Positions 43,967 to 53,451 of a stretch of 64,000 nucleotides of DNA are shown piece after piece; position 1 is the first letter of the stretch, and the number at the start of each line of letters is the position of its first letter. The position numbers and the translations under genes are program-made. Under the pieces are notes generated by a model. That model did not search any database. It was not told where the DNA came from and was given only the letters and a program-made list of their open reading frames with translations. The stretch is from Tyzzerella sp. (GTDB lineage: Bacteria; Bacillota; Clostridia; Lachnospirales; Anaerotignaceae), in assembly GCA_019415525.1 (NCBI GenBank), contig DXZA01000083.1:6857-70856 (forward strand). The letters run 5' to 3'.

Positions 43967-45382
43967 ATGAAAATGGAAGAAGTAGTAAATATGGGGATAA
44001 TTTCAATAATTCCATCACTTTTAGCAATTGTGCTTTCTTTTGCAACAAGAAATACAATAGTTTCACTTGTAGTTGCTTGTATTTCCGGAACACTTTTAGC
44101 AGGACAGGGACTTTTGGGATTTCCTACACTTTTAAAAGAAAGCCTTGGAACAACAAGTTTTTCTTGGGTAATGCTCTTAAACACATTTATAGGTATCATA
44201 GTTGCATATTTTCAAAAAACAGGAGCTATACAGGGCTTTTCACAGTTTGTACACGATAAAAAATTAAGTAGAAAAGGTGTACAGCTTGTATCTTGGATAC
44301 TTGGTATGTTTGTATATTTCAGTGACTCATTCAGTCCTCTTTTTGTTGGCTCAACAATGAGAAGTATTTCAGATAAAGCAAAAATTTCAAGAGAAAAACT
44401 TTCTTATATTGCAGACTCAACATCTGCACCTGTAAGTGTACTTGTACCTATTACAGGTTGGGCAGCATATCTTGCAAGTCTTGCTGTTGGCGTTGGCTGT
44501 ATAGCTACAACAGAAGATGCTTCTGCTCTTTTTATAAAAGCTATTCCTTATAATTTCTATCCTATATTTGCTGTAATACTTGTAGGTCTTATAGCATCAG
44601 GTATTGTAAAAGATTTCGGACCTATGAAAAAGGCAGAACAAAGAGCTATGAACGAAGGTAAAGTTCTTCGTGACGGTGCTGTTCCTCTTATTGGAAAAGA
44701 ACTTACAGAAATGAAAGCATATGAAGGTATTAAACCACGTGTATTCTTAAACTTTATACTTCCTGTGCTTATGATTATTACAATAGCATTAGGTACATAT
44801 ATTAAATTTAATTCAGCAAAAACAATGGAAGCATTCCTTTTTGTAATTATATTTATGAATATAAGTATGCTTATACAAGGTATTCCATTTAAAGAAATTA
44901 TGGATACAACAACAAATGGTGTTAAAGGTGCAATTCCTGCTGTAATGCTTCTTGCACTTGCATATTCTGTAAACTCTTTAAGTACACAGATGGGAACAGC
45001 AAACTATATTGTTTCATTAAGTGAATCATTCCTTTCACCATCATTACTTCCAGCAATAGTATTTATAATTGCATCAATAATGGCTTTTGCAACAGGTTCA
45101 TCTTGGGGTACATTTGCTATATGTATGCCTATTGCTCTTCCTCTTGCATTTAGCTTTACAAATGATACAGTTACACCACTTGTAATAGCATCATTTGCAG
45201 CAGTAGCCGGTGGTGGTGTATTCGGTGACCATTGTTCACCACTTTCAGATACAACTGTTCTTTCATCAACAGGTGCAGCAGCTGACCACATTGACCATGT
45301 TAAAACACAGCTTCCATATTCACTTGTTTGTGGAGCTTTAGCTGTTGTTGCATATCTTATAATAGGTTTTGTATTCTGCTAA
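43967..45382 (+). CDS. NhaC-family Na+/H+ antiporter-like transporter, possible lysine transporter
   Basis: A polytopic protein of 471 residues of the NhaC/ArsB-like superfamily: STSAPVSVLVPITGWAAYL, ATGSSWGTFAICMPIALPL and GGGVFGDHCSPLSDTTVLSS are the family core. Lysine-riboswitch-controlled NhaC-type proteins were proposed by comparative genomics as lysine transporters (LysW), which suits the upstream riboswitch. Whether the riboswitch reaches this gene depends on read-through of the hairpin before it. ATG 43967 and ATG 43973 both fit AGAGAAAGG; the second has better spacing. Confidence 0.8.
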   Translation: MKMEEVVNMGIISIIPSLLAIVLSFATRNTIVSLVVACISGTLLAGQGLLGFPTLLKESLGTTSFSWVMLLNTFIGIIVAYFQKTGAIQGFSQFVHDKKLSRKGVQLVSWILGMFVYFSDSFSPLFVGSTMRSISDKAKISREKLSYIADSTSAPVSVLVPITGWAAYLASLAVGVGCIATTEDASALFIKAIPYNFYPIFAVILVGLIASGIVKDFGPMKKAEQRAMNEGKVLRDGAVPLIGKELTEMKAYEGIKPRVFLNFILPVLMIITIALGTYIKFNSAKTMEAFLFVIIFMNISMLIQGIPFKEIMDTTTNGVKGAIPAVMLLALAYSVNSLSTQMGTANYIVSLSESFLSPSLLPAIVFIIASIMAFATGSSWGTFAICMPIALPLAFSFTNDTVTPLVIASFAAVAGGGVFGDHCSPLSDTTVLSSTGAAADHIDHVKTQLPYSLVCGALAVVAYLIIGFVFC

Positions 45383-45401
45383 TTTAAAATATTACTTTTT
45401 T

Positions 45402-45433
45402 AAACTGACATCTTTCAAGGTGTCAGTTTTTAT
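45402..45433 (+). terminator. Rho-independent terminator after the NhaC-family gene
   Basis: AAACTGACATCTT and AAGGTGTCAGTTT pair (one G-U) around TC, followed by TTATATTT. Confidence 0.75.
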
Positions 45434-45508
45434 ATTTATTTGATTGCATATAATTTTTGTGATATATTGTTGTAAGTAAAAATAAAATTTTGACAAGGTG
45501 GCGGTTAT

Positions 45509-46342
45509 ATGTATAAAATGGCTGTTATTGATATAGACGGCACTCTTGCCGGAAAAACAGGTGATATTTCAAGAGAGAATATTGAAGCCATAAAAAGGGC
45601 AAGGGATAAAGGATATATTGTTACTCTTTGTACAGGTAGAAATATAACAAAAACTATTCCTGTTGCAAAAAAGACAAATACACAAGTGCCTTTTGCATGT
45701 ATAGATGGTACTCTTTTGTATAGTATAAAAGATAATAAAATAACAAATGATTTACAAATAACATTTGATGAAAAAAATTTTATAATTGAATTAGCAAAAG
45801 ATGAGCCTATTATGATAGAGATTTCTGACGGTTTTAAATATCATAAATATTTTAAAAGTAAAGAATATTATAAATATGATATTTTTAATAAACATACATT
45901 TACAGGGTTTATAAAAAGCTATTTTGGCGGTATAAGATATTATAACAATTTTGAAAAAATACGTAGTATAAAAGAGCCTCTTTATCAAGTTGTATTAGGT
46001 GGCGAAAAAGAGGTTGTCCAAAATATATGTAATAAAATACGAAAAAGTGGTATTGATGATATTGAAATAAGAGATAATCTTTGGGATAGCTATGCTTTTA
46101 TACATAGAAAAGGTATACGTAAAGAAAGAGGAGTTTTTGAACTTTGCAATTATTTCGGAATATCACCAAATGAAGTTATAGCAATAGGTGATGATATGAA
46201 TGATATTGATATGTTAAAATCCGTAGGTCTTGGTGTTGTTATGGAAAATGCAAAAGATAAAGTAAAACAGTATGCTGATGAAATTGCACCGTCAAATGAT
46301 AAAAACGGTGTTGCATATATACTTGATAAATATTTTGTATGA
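45509..46342 (+). CDS. Cof-type HAD-IIB hydrolase
   Basis: The 277-residue protein belongs to the haloacid dehalogenase superfamily. Motif I is VIDIDGTL (Asp8, Asp10), motif II VTLCTGRN, motif III a lysine near 200 and motif IV IGDDMNDIDML. The cap is of the C2B type. Such enzymes dephosphorylate sugar phosphates, FMN or other small metabolites; substrate unknown. AAGGTGGCGG precedes the ATG. The next gene, rarA, begins 15 bases after the stop, so they may be cotranscribed. Confidence 0.92.
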   Translation: MYKMAVIDIDGTLAGKTGDISRENIEAIKRARDKGYIVTLCTGRNITKTIPVAKKTNTQVPFACIDGTLLYSIKDNKITNDLQITFDEKNFIIELAKDEPIMIEISDGFKYHKYFKSKEYYKYDIFNKHTFTGFIKSYFGGIRYYNNFEKIRSIKEPLYQVVLGGEKEVVQNICNKIRKSGIDDIEIRDNLWDSYAFIHRKGIRKERGVFELCNYFGISPNEVIAIGDDMNDIDMLKSVGLGVVMENAKDKVKQYADEIAPSNDKNGVAYILDKYFV

Positions 46343-46357
46343 CAGGGGGCTTTTTAA

Positions 46358-47674
46358 ATGGATTTGTTTGAATATAACAGACAACAGAATATGGAAAAAG
46401 AATCTCCTCTTGCATCAAGGCTTCGTCCAAAAACTCTTGAAGAATTTTGTGGTCAAGAGCATATTGTGGGAAAAGGAAGGCTTTTGTATAGAGCTATTAA
46501 AGCAGATAGAATAAGTTCTGTAATATTTTATGGTCCACCAGGTACAGGAAAAACAACTTTGGCAAAAATAATAGCAAATACAACTAAAAGTGAGTTTAAA
46601 CAGCTTAATGCAACAACATCAGGTGTAAAAGATATTAAAGAAGTTATAGAAAATGCAAAAGACCTTTATGGTATGAATAATAAAAAGACAATATTATTTA
46701 TTGATGAGATACACCGCTTTAATAAATCACAGCAAGACTCACTTTTACCTCACGTTGAAGACGGAACAATAATACTTATAGGTGCAACAACAGAAAATCC
46801 ATATTTTGAAGTTAATAGGGCTTTGGTTTCTCGCTCAATAATATTTGAGCTTAAACCTCTTGATAAAGAAAGTATAAAAACACTTATAAAAAGAGCATTG
46901 TATGATAATGAAAGAGGTCTTGGCATTTATAATAGTGAAATTACAGATGAAGCATTAGATTTTCTTTCTGATAGAGCAAATGGTGATGCAAGAACTGCAT
47001 TAAATGCTATTGAACTTGCTGTACTTACAACAGATAAAAATGAAGAAGGTAAAATAATTATAGATATTGAAACTGCCCAAGAGTGTATACAAAAAAGGGC
47101 TTTAAATTATGATAAAGATGGTGACAACCATTATGATACAATATCAGCTTTTATAAAAAGTATGAGAGGTTCTGACCCAGATGCAGCACTTTATTATTTA
47201 GCAAAAATGATATATGCAGGTGAAGACCCTAAATTTATAGCAAGACGTATTGTAATATGTGCTTCGGAAGATGTGGGAAACGCTGACCCTCACGCTTTAC
47301 AAGTAGCAGTTTCTGCGGCAGAGGCTGTAAATTTTATAGGTATGCCTGAAAGTCGTATAATACTTGCCCAAGCAGTTACATATATTGCGTGTGCTCCAAA
47401 AAGTAATGCTTCATATTTAGCAATAGATAAGGCTTTGGAAGATGTTAAAAATATAAGTATAAAAACAGTTCCACCACACCTTAAAGATACACATTATAGT
47501 GGTTCTAAAGAATTGGGACATACAGGCTATAAATATGCCCACGATTATGAAGGTCATTATGTAAAACAACAATATTTGCCTGATGAACTTTTAGGTAAAA
47601 TATATTATGAGCCAAGTGATAATGGTATTGAGAAAAAAATAAAAGCATCTTTAAACCGACTTAGGGGATTATAA
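46358..47674 (+). CDS. rarA: replication-associated recombination protein A (RarA/MgsA)
   Basis: AAA+ ATPase related to clamp loaders that acts at stalled replication forks. The 438 residues show LASRLRPKTLEEFCGQEHIVG at the N-terminus, Walker A GPPGTGKTT (59-67), Walker B FIDEIHRFNKSQQD, sensor 1 IGATTENP, and the C-terminal tetramerisation domain (GSDPDAALYYLAKMI). CAGGGGG precedes the ATG. Cytoplasmic, nucleoid-associated. Confidence 0.95.
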   Translation: MDLFEYNRQQNMEKESPLASRLRPKTLEEFCGQEHIVGKGRLLYRAIKADRISSVIFYGPPGTGKTTLAKIIANTTKSEFKQLNATTSGVKDIKEVIENAKDLYGMNNKKTILFIDEIHRFNKSQQDSLLPHVEDGTIILIGATTENPYFEVNRALVSRSIIFELKPLDKESIKTLIKRALYDNERGLGIYNSEITDEALDFLSDRANGDARTALNAIELAVLTTDKNEEGKIIIDIETAQECIQKRALNYDKDGDNHYDTISAFIKSMRGSDPDAALYYLAKMIYAGEDPKFIARRIVICASEDVGNADPHALQVAVSAAEAVNFIGMPESRIILAQAVTYIACAPKSNASYLAIDKALEDVKNISIKTVPPHLKDTHYSGSKELGHTGYKYAHDYEGHYVKQQYLPDELLGKIYYEPSDNGIEKKIKASLNRLRGL

Positions 47675-47723
47675 TATTTAAAGCCTTGATGAATATATAG
47701 ACAAAAAATAAGGAGGACATAAA

Positions 47724-49097
47724 ATGAGTAAAAATACTGTGGATTTAGGAACAGAAAAGGTTTCTAAATTACTTTTAAAGCTGTCTGTACCTGCTATAAC
47801 AGCACAGATTATAAATGCTTTATATAATATAGTAGATAGAATGTATATAGGTCATATACCTAATGGTGACCTTGCTCTTACAGGTCTTGGACTTTGTTTC
47901 CCAATAATAATTATTATAACTGCTTTTGCATCACTTATGGCACAGGGTGCTGCACCAATAGCAGCAATTCATATGGGCAAAAATGATAATGATAAAGCTG
48001 AAAATATTATGGGAAACAGTTTTATACTTTTAGTAGCAACATCTTTTATTGTAATGATATTTTTCCAAATATTCAGAGAGCCTATACTTTACGCTATGGG
48101 TGCAAGTAAAAATACAATAACATATGCATCAGAATATTTGAAAATATATCTTTTTGGTACTTTACCTGTACTTATAACCCTTGGTATGAATATGTTTGTA
48201 AATACACAAGGTTTTTCAAAAATAGGTATGAAAACAGTTCTTATAGGTGCTGTTTCAAATATTATACTTGACCCTATATTTATATATGGTTTTAATATGG
48301 GAGTAAAAGGTGCAGCCTATGCAACAATAATTTCACAAACAGTATCAGCAATATGGGTTATGTTATTTCTTTTTGGTAAAAAAACAAAACTTAGACTTAA
48401 AAAGAAAAATTTTAGACTTAAAAAAGAAATTCTTATACCTGCTCTTACTCTTGGACTTTCACCTTTTGTAATGACAGGTACAGAAAGTATTATAAATATT
48501 GTACTTAACACATCACTTCAAAGAACAGGTGGAGATATTGCCGTAGGTGCTATGACAATAATATCAAGTATAATGCAATTTGTATTTTTACCACTTCAAG
48601 GACTTGGTCAGGGTGCACAGCCTATAATAAGTTATAATTTCGGTGCAAAAAATTATAGCAGAGTTAAAGAAACATTTAAGCTTTTTATAAAAACAGCAGT
48701 AATAATGACGTTTATTATATGGATAATAACAATGACTTGTTCACCATTAATAACAAAGGTATTTACAAAAAGTACAAGTCTTATAGAATTTACAGTTCCG
48801 GCTATGAGAACATATTTCTTTATGGTAATGGCTATGGGGGTTCAGACTTCTTGTCAGCAAACATTCCTTGCAACAGGACAAGCAAAAATTTCTCTTTTCC
48901 TTGCACTTTTAAGAAAAATAATACTTCTTGCACCTCTTGCTATAATATTCTCATATGTTTGGGGAGCAAGGGGAGTATTTGTTGCAGAACCTGTATCAGA
49001 CCTTACAGCAGCAACAGTAACATTTATTATGTTTATGAGAAATAGACGTTATATATTTGAAGGTATTGAAAAAAATAAAATAAAAGAAAAGCTCTGA
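47724..49097 (+). CDS. MATE family efflux transporter
   Basis: A 457-residue protein with twelve predicted membrane segments arranged as two repeats of the MATE fold; the second half begins near residue 235. Each half carries a family-type stretch (LALTGLGLCFPI; AVGAMTIISSIMQFVFLPLQGLGQGAQPIISYN region). It exports cationic compounds with Na+ or H+. Substrate unknown. AGGAGGAC precedes the ATG. It follows rarA after 49 bases without a terminator between. The C-terminal stop lies inside the terminator stem. Confidence 0.92.
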   Translation: MSKNTVDLGTEKVSKLLLKLSVPAITAQIINALYNIVDRMYIGHIPNGDLALTGLGLCFPIIIIITAFASLMAQGAAPIAAIHMGKNDNDKAENIMGNSFILLVATSFIVMIFFQIFREPILYAMGASKNTITYASEYLKIYLFGTLPVLITLGMNMFVNTQGFSKIGMKTVLIGAVSNIILDPIFIYGFNMGVKGAAYATIISQTVSAIWVMLFLFGKKTKLRLKKKNFRLKKEILIPALTLGLSPFVMTGTESIINIVLNTSLQRTGGDIAVGAMTIISSIMQFVFLPLQGLGQGAQPIISYNFGAKNYSRVKETFKLFIKTAVIMTFIIWIITMTCSPLITKVFTKSTSLIEFTVPAMRTYFFMVMAMGVQTSCQQTFLATGQAKISLFLALLRKIILLAPLAIIFSYVWGARGVFVAEPVSDLTAATVTFIMFMRNRRYIFEGIEKNKIKEKL

Positions 49098-49116
49098 TTT
49101 TTTCAGAGCTTTTTTT
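49087..49116. terminator. bidirectional terminator between the MATE gene and spoVAB
   Basis: AAAAGCTCTGA pairs with TCAGAGCTTTT around TTTTT, with T- and A-runs on both sides. It overlaps the MATE stop codon. Confidence 0.85.
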
Positions 49117-49117
49117 A

Positions 49118-49546
49118 TTAAAAAAATTCTATAAATATAAAATCCAATAATGAGCCTATCATTTTACCTATTGCCATTGATAATATAAATAGTGTGATAC
49201 CATTAAGTATTCTTAAACGTCTTGTAAATATAGGTACTACATTTAAAACCTCTGCTAATGATACAGCAAGAACACCTATAAAAATACCGGTAGAAAGTGA
49301 AAATAAAACAGTAAGTATTGGTATTTTTGGAATGGGAAATTTAAAAAATGTAATAATTGTACCTATAATACCCCCTATTACTATTGTATCTTCATAAAGT
49401 GGTATATGACTTACAGACTTTGTTTTTTGTGCCATTCGTGGAACAATTCCTATCATAGCAATAAAAGCAAATACACCACCTGAAATTACTACTCCGGAGG
49501 AAAAACCAAAGAATATACAAAATAAAGATTTTAATATATCATTCAA
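49118..49546 (-). CDS. spoVAB: stage V sporulation protein AB
   Basis: A 142-residue membrane protein with about four hydrophobic segments. GFSSGVVISGGVFAFIAMIGIVPRMAQKT and LYEDTIVIGGIIG are typical of SpoVAB, part of the SpoVA group that moves dipicolinic acid into the forespore and out on germination. The start ATG overlaps the spoVAA stop (ATGA). The rest of the spoVA operon (AC, AD, AE) is not in this window. Likely transcribed by forespore sigma-G (known for the family, not visible here). Confidence 0.9.
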   Translation of the reverse strand: MNDILKSLFCIFFGFSSGVVISGGVFAFIAMIGIVPRMAQKTKSVSHIPLYEDTIVIGGIIGTIITFFKFPIPKIPILTVLFSLSTGIFIGVLAVSLAEVLNVVPIFTRRLRILNGITLFILSMAIGKMIGSLLDFIFIEFF

Positions 49547-50157
49547 CTTTTATCCTCCTTTTTTTCCAAAGAGGCTATAATACTGTCTATTGTTTCTTTT
49601 TCATATGTTGTCATCTGAACCTCAATAGGAGTAGGGTCTTTTGTTATATATTTTTTTGAAAAATGATTAAAGAATATTATTATTCCTCCACCTAAACCTA
49701 ATGTATATGGTATAACTATTAAAGGAGAATTTTCTACATAATCCCCAAAACAAAAATAATATAGACTACCAAATATTTCAGGTATTTCTGCGTCTGCGTG
49801 GAAACTCATAATAGTTGTTGCAGAACCTGCAAAAAGAACTGCACAAACAAAAAATATTTTTGCATATTCAATTAATTTTGAAGGTGTTCTATCTTTAATT
49901 TGATATTCTATAAGAGTATCTGTTTCTCCAAGATTTGATATTGTTGCATCTGGGTATTGTGAATTTATAGCTTTTATAATATCCATAACAGATATAACTC
50001 TTTCGCAATCTGTATCAGAATTTATGTTTATTACAGGAATACTAGCTATGTTTTGAAAATTTCCTTTGGAAACATAAACATCACAAATATCTTTTATATA
50101 TATTGTTTTTCGTTTTATAATAAGAACTTTCTTTTTAGGCTTTATATATATATCCAA
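49543..50157 (-). CDS. spoVAA: stage V sporulation protein AA
   Basis: A 204-residue protein with an N-terminal soluble domain (about 1-110) and two hydrophobic segments near 116-135 and 160-180. DIYIKPKKKVLIIKRKTIYIKDIC and the paired short-ORF arrangement with spoVAB support SpoVAA. AGGAGGAATT upstream of the ATG is a strong ribosome binding site. It overlaps spoVAB by four bases, so translation is coupled. It is divergent from a small membrane protein gene. Confidence 0.88.
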   Translation of the reverse strand: MDIYIKPKKKVLIIKRKTIYIKDICDVYVSKGNFQNIASIPVININSDTDCERVISVMDIIKAINSQYPDATISNLGETDTLIEYQIKDRTPSKLIEYAKIFFVCAVLFAGSATTIMSFHADAEIPEIFGSLYYFCFGDYVENSPLIVIPYTLGLGGGIIIFFNHFSKKYITKDPTPIEVQMTTYEKETIDSIIASLEKKEDKS

Positions 50158-50297
50158 TTTTAATTCCTCCTTTATAAATATTTTTCTAATGTTTTATTGT
50201 TTTATACATAATTGTAAAATTTTCACCTTCCATTGACTGTATATATTAGCTGTGATACCATTAAAAAGCATAATACTTAAAAAGAGGTAGATTTAAT

Positions 50298-50540
50298 ATG
50301 GAGAAAAAATGGTTGAAGATATTGGAAATTATATTAATAGCAGTTGCATTTTTAGGTAAAGGTTACATAGGTTTTATTGCTTGGATATTATGGTCAGTTG
50401 AAATATTTACAGTAAAATGGTTTAATTTAAAGAAATCAGGCGATAGTGACGCTATAGAAACCATAAAAAAAGAATTACCTATTTATGTAGGTATATTTAT
50501 ATTTTTTATTGCAGTAAAATTTTTTGCAGGAACATTATAA
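50298..50540 (+). CDS. small membrane protein of unknown function, 80 residues
   Basis: I do not recognise the family. Two to three hydrophobic segments (about 8-33 and 62-78) flank a short charged loop (KKSGDSDAIETIKKEL). AAAGAGG precedes the ATG. It is divergent from spoVAA across a 140-base gap that contains TTGACT at 50233-50238 without a good -10. A terminator overlaps the stop, so it is monocistronic. A sporulation or envelope-stress role is possible from its position only. Confidence 0.7.
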   Translation: MEKKWLKILEIILIAVAFLGKGYIGFIAWILWSVEIFTVKWFNLKKSGDSDAIETIKKELPIYVGIFIFFIAVKFFAGTL

Positions 50541-50566
50541 AAGACGGATTTTTCCGTCTTTTTTAT
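50539..50566 (+). terminator. Rho-independent terminator after the 80-residue gene
   Basis: AAGACGGA and TCCGTCTT pair around TTTT and are followed by TTTTATTTTT. Confidence 0.85.
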
Positions 50567-50791
50567 TTTTGCGATTTTTTGTAGAATTAAGAAAAATTTT
50601 GTTGAAAAGAATTTTTTTTAGTGTACAATAGTTATTGTATCTTTTGTATAAAATCACTAAAATTTTAATTTTAATATATATAATATTAACAAATATTAAG
50701 TTTTTTTTAATTTTTTGTAACATTGAAACTTTTTGTCGTTTTTTATACTCTAAAAGGTATAATAATTTAAACTGAAAGACGGTGTTTTGAT

Positions 50792-51532
50792 TTGAAAAAA
50801 ATAATCTATGGCATTATTATAGCCATTATTATTATTTTTACTATAAATATGATAATAAATAATGATAAAGAAAAAATAGATGTATCTGAAGGAATAGCTA
50901 TACTAGAAAATCTTGAAAACAGAGATGCTTTAGCTGTAAAAAATGAAATAGAGCAGTTTGAAACTCAACTTTTACCAGAAGAAAGTATTGATGTTTCAAA
51001 TCTTACATATAGTCAAAGATTTTCAAATTCAGTTATAATAGGTGACTCACTTGCAGAAGGTTTTAGTGACTATGGAATTATAGATAAATCAAATGTAATT
51101 GCAAATAAAGGAATGGTTGTTTCAAAGGCAGGAGAGGAAGTGACTAAGGCACTTTCAAAAAATCCACAAAATATATTTATATCTCTTGGAACGAATGACC
51201 TTTCTTATTATAAAGGTAATAGCGAAAAATTTTCAAATTATTATAAACAGCTTATAAATCAAATTAAAGAAATTTCGCCAAATACAAAAATATATATAAA
51301 CTGTATTATGCCTGTTGGAGAAAAAGCTATTGAAAATAATAATTATCTTACACATATAGATGAATATAATACTGCAATAAAAAATTTATGTGATGAAACA
51401 GGTGCTACATATATAGACAATAGTAAGCTTATAGAAGGTATGGAAGATATATATCAAAGTGACGGTATACATTTTAAATATGCTTTTTATCCATTATGGC
51501 TTGAAAATATGGCAAAATATGCAGGCATTTAA
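50792..51532 (+). CDS. membrane-anchored SGNH/GDSL hydrolase
   Basis: A 246-residue protein with one N-terminal membrane segment (about 4-22) and an extracellular SGNH esterase domain: block I IGDSLAEG (Ser86), block III GTND (Asn135), block V DGIH (Asp224, His227). Such enzymes add or remove acetyl groups on carbohydrates. It starts at TTG 50792 after GACGGTG. First of four same-strand genes with DUF4358, MBOAT and DHHW proteins, which points to O-acetylation of a surface polysaccharide. Confidence 0.88.
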   Translation: MKKIIYGIIIAIIIIFTINMIINNDKEKIDVSEGIAILENLENRDALAVKNEIEQFETQLLPEESIDVSNLTYSQRFSNSVIIGDSLAEGFSDYGIIDKSNVIANKGMVVSKAGEEVTKALSKNPQNIFISLGTNDLSYYKGNSEKFSNYYKQLINQIKEISPNTKIYINCIMPVGEKAIENNNYLTHIDEYNTAIKNLCDETGATYIDNSKLIEGMEDIYQSDGIHFKYAFYPLWLENMAKYAGI

Positions 51533-51550
51533 TTATATTGAGGTGACTAT

Positions 51551-52024
51551 ATGAAATGGTTAGTTGTTAAAGTTTTACTTATTGTATGGCTTTTTGTAAT
51601 GATTACAGGTTTTGTAGGTAGAAATAGTGTAAATGATGTTGATTTTGATACATTTGTAAATTCAATTATAAAAGATGAATATAAAACAGGTATGGTAGAG
51701 TGTTCAACATTAAAGATAAAAGAAGTTTATGGCATAAATAAAGATGAATGTGAGGGCTGTGTTCTTTATATGGCAGAGGATACAATGGACGTTAGAGAAA
51801 TACTTGTTATAAAAGCTTCAAAAGAAAGTCAAACAGAAATTTTTAAAACAAGTATAGAACAAAGACTTGAAAAACAAAAACAAAGCTTTGATGGATATGG
51901 AGTGGAGCAAACAAAACTTCTTAATGATAGTGTTATAAAAATAAAAGGTAAATATGTTATGTTTGTTGTAAATGAAAATGCCCATGAATTTGAAAATGCT
52001 TTTGATTATATATTAAAAAAATAA
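51551..52024 (+). CDS. DUF4358 domain protein
   Basis: A 157-residue protein with an N-terminal membrane segment (about 5-22) and a soluble extracellular part in two halves, ending AFDYILKK. It resembles DUF4358, a Firmicutes family often next to MBOAT and DHHW genes; function unknown. TTGAGGTGA precedes the ATG, 18 bases after the SGNH gene. It is probably an accessory subunit of the acetylation cassette. Confidence 0.8.
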   Translation: MKWLVVKVLLIVWLFVMITGFVGRNSVNDVDFDTFVNSIIKDEYKTGMVECSTLKIKEVYGINKDECEGCVLYMAEDTMDVREILVIKASKESQTEIFKTSIEQRLEKQKQSFDGYGVEQTKLLNDSVIKIKGKYVMFVVNENAHEFENAFDYILKK

Positions 52025-52048
52025 ACAGCAAGGAGCTTATAAATTAAA

Positions 52049-53440
52049 ATGGTATTCAGTAGTATTATATTTATGTTTGTATTTCTTCCCATATTAATTG
52101 GGATATATTATATTGTACCTTTTAAACTTAGAAATTTAATAATACTTTTGTTTAGCCTTGTGTTTTATGGTTGGGGTGAACCTGTATATATAATACTTAT
52201 GATATACAGTATAGTATTTAATTATTTTATGGGTATAAATATTGAAAAAGACAGTAAAAACAGAAAAAGAACATTTATATTTGCAATTTGTGTAAATATA
52301 TTTATACTTGGATTTTTTAAATATTATGATTTTTTATTAGAAAATATAAATGCAATTTTTAATATAGGATTAGAAGGTCATAGCCTTCCTTTACCAATAG
52401 GTCTTTCATTTTATACATTCCAAGCAATTTCATATATAGCAGATGTGTATAAGGGGAAAGTTTCCAGTCAAAAAAATATAATATCATTTGGTGTTTATAT
52501 AGCAATGTTTCCTCAGCTTGTGGCAGGACCTATTGTGCAGTATAGTGATATTGATTATCAGCTTAAAAATAGAAAAGAAACATTTCATAAGTTTGGTAAA
52601 GGTTCTTTTTATTTTATGTGGGGACTTTTTAAAAAGGTTCTTTTGGCAAATCGTATGGGTGTAGTTTTTGAAGGAATAACAGCATTAAATGGAATGTCAT
52701 CATTGACAGCTTGGGTAGGAATAATAGCTTATACTTTTCAGATTTATTTTGATTTTAGCGGTTATTCTGATATGGCAATAGGGCTTGGATATATGTTTGG
52801 ATTTGATTTGAAAGAAAACTTTAAATATCCTTATATTTCAAAAAGTGTTACAGAGTTTTGGAGAAGATGGCATATATCACTTGGTAGTTGGTTTAGAGAA
52901 TATGTTTATATACCTTTAGGTGGAAATAGAAATGGTACAATAAAACATATAAGAAATATATTTGTTGTATGGTTTCTTACAGGATTATGGCACGGTGCAA
53001 GTTGGAATTTTGTTGCTTGGGGTGTATATTATGGAATTTTACTTTTAATAGAAAAGTATATTTTAAAGGATTTTATTGAAAAAATACCTAATGTAATAAA
53101 ACATATGTATACAATAATTGCAATTATGATAGGTTGGGTATTTTTCTTTAGTCCAAACTTATCAAGTGCATTAAATTATTTAAAAATAATGTTTGGCTAT
53201 GGTAATACACCTGTATTTGATAATATAGGCTTGTATTATTTAATGTCATATGGTTTATCAATAATAATATGTGCTTTTTTTGCAACACCTTTAATATATA
53301 ATTTAGTCATAAGAAGTATAGAGCTTAAAAAAGGAAAGTGTGCTTTTTTAGTATGTAGTATTCATATAATATTATTTATACTTTCAACAGCATATCTTGT
53401 TGCAGATACATATAATCCTTTCCTTTATTTTAGATTTTAG
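52049..53440 (+). CDS. MBOAT family O-acyltransferase (AlgI/DltB-like)
   Basis: A 463-residue polytopic membrane protein of the MBOAT family, which moves acyl groups across or at the membrane. FSSIIFMFVFLPILIGIYYIV at the start, PIGLSFYTFQAISYIADVYKG, YSDMAIGLGYMFG and the active-site region GLWHGASWNFVAWG with the invariant His are all present. AAGGAG lies 15 bases before the ATG, unusually far, but no nearer start fits. With the DHHW protein it probably makes an AlgI-AlgJ-type acetylation pair. Confidence 0.93.
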   Translation: MVFSSIIFMFVFLPILIGIYYIVPFKLRNLIILLFSLVFYGWGEPVYIILMIYSIVFNYFMGINIEKDSKNRKRTFIFAICVNIFILGFFKYYDFLLENINAIFNIGLEGHSLPLPIGLSFYTFQAISYIADVYKGKVSSQKNIISFGVYIAMFPQLVAGPIVQYSDIDYQLKNRKETFHKFGKGSFYFMWGLFKKVLLANRMGVVFEGITALNGMSSLTAWVGIIAYTFQIYFDFSGYSDMAIGLGYMFGFDLKENFKYPYISKSVTEFWRRWHISLGSWFREYVYIPLGGNRNGTIKHIRNIFVVWFLTGLWHGASWNFVAWGVYYGILLLIEKYILKDFIEKIPNVIKHMYTIIAIMIGWVFFFSPNLSSALNYLKIMFGYGNTPVFDNIGLYYLMSYGLSIIICAFFATPLIYNLVIRSIELKKGKCAFLVCSIHIILFILSTAYLVADTYNPFLYFRF

Positions 53441-53451
53441 GGTGATTGTTT

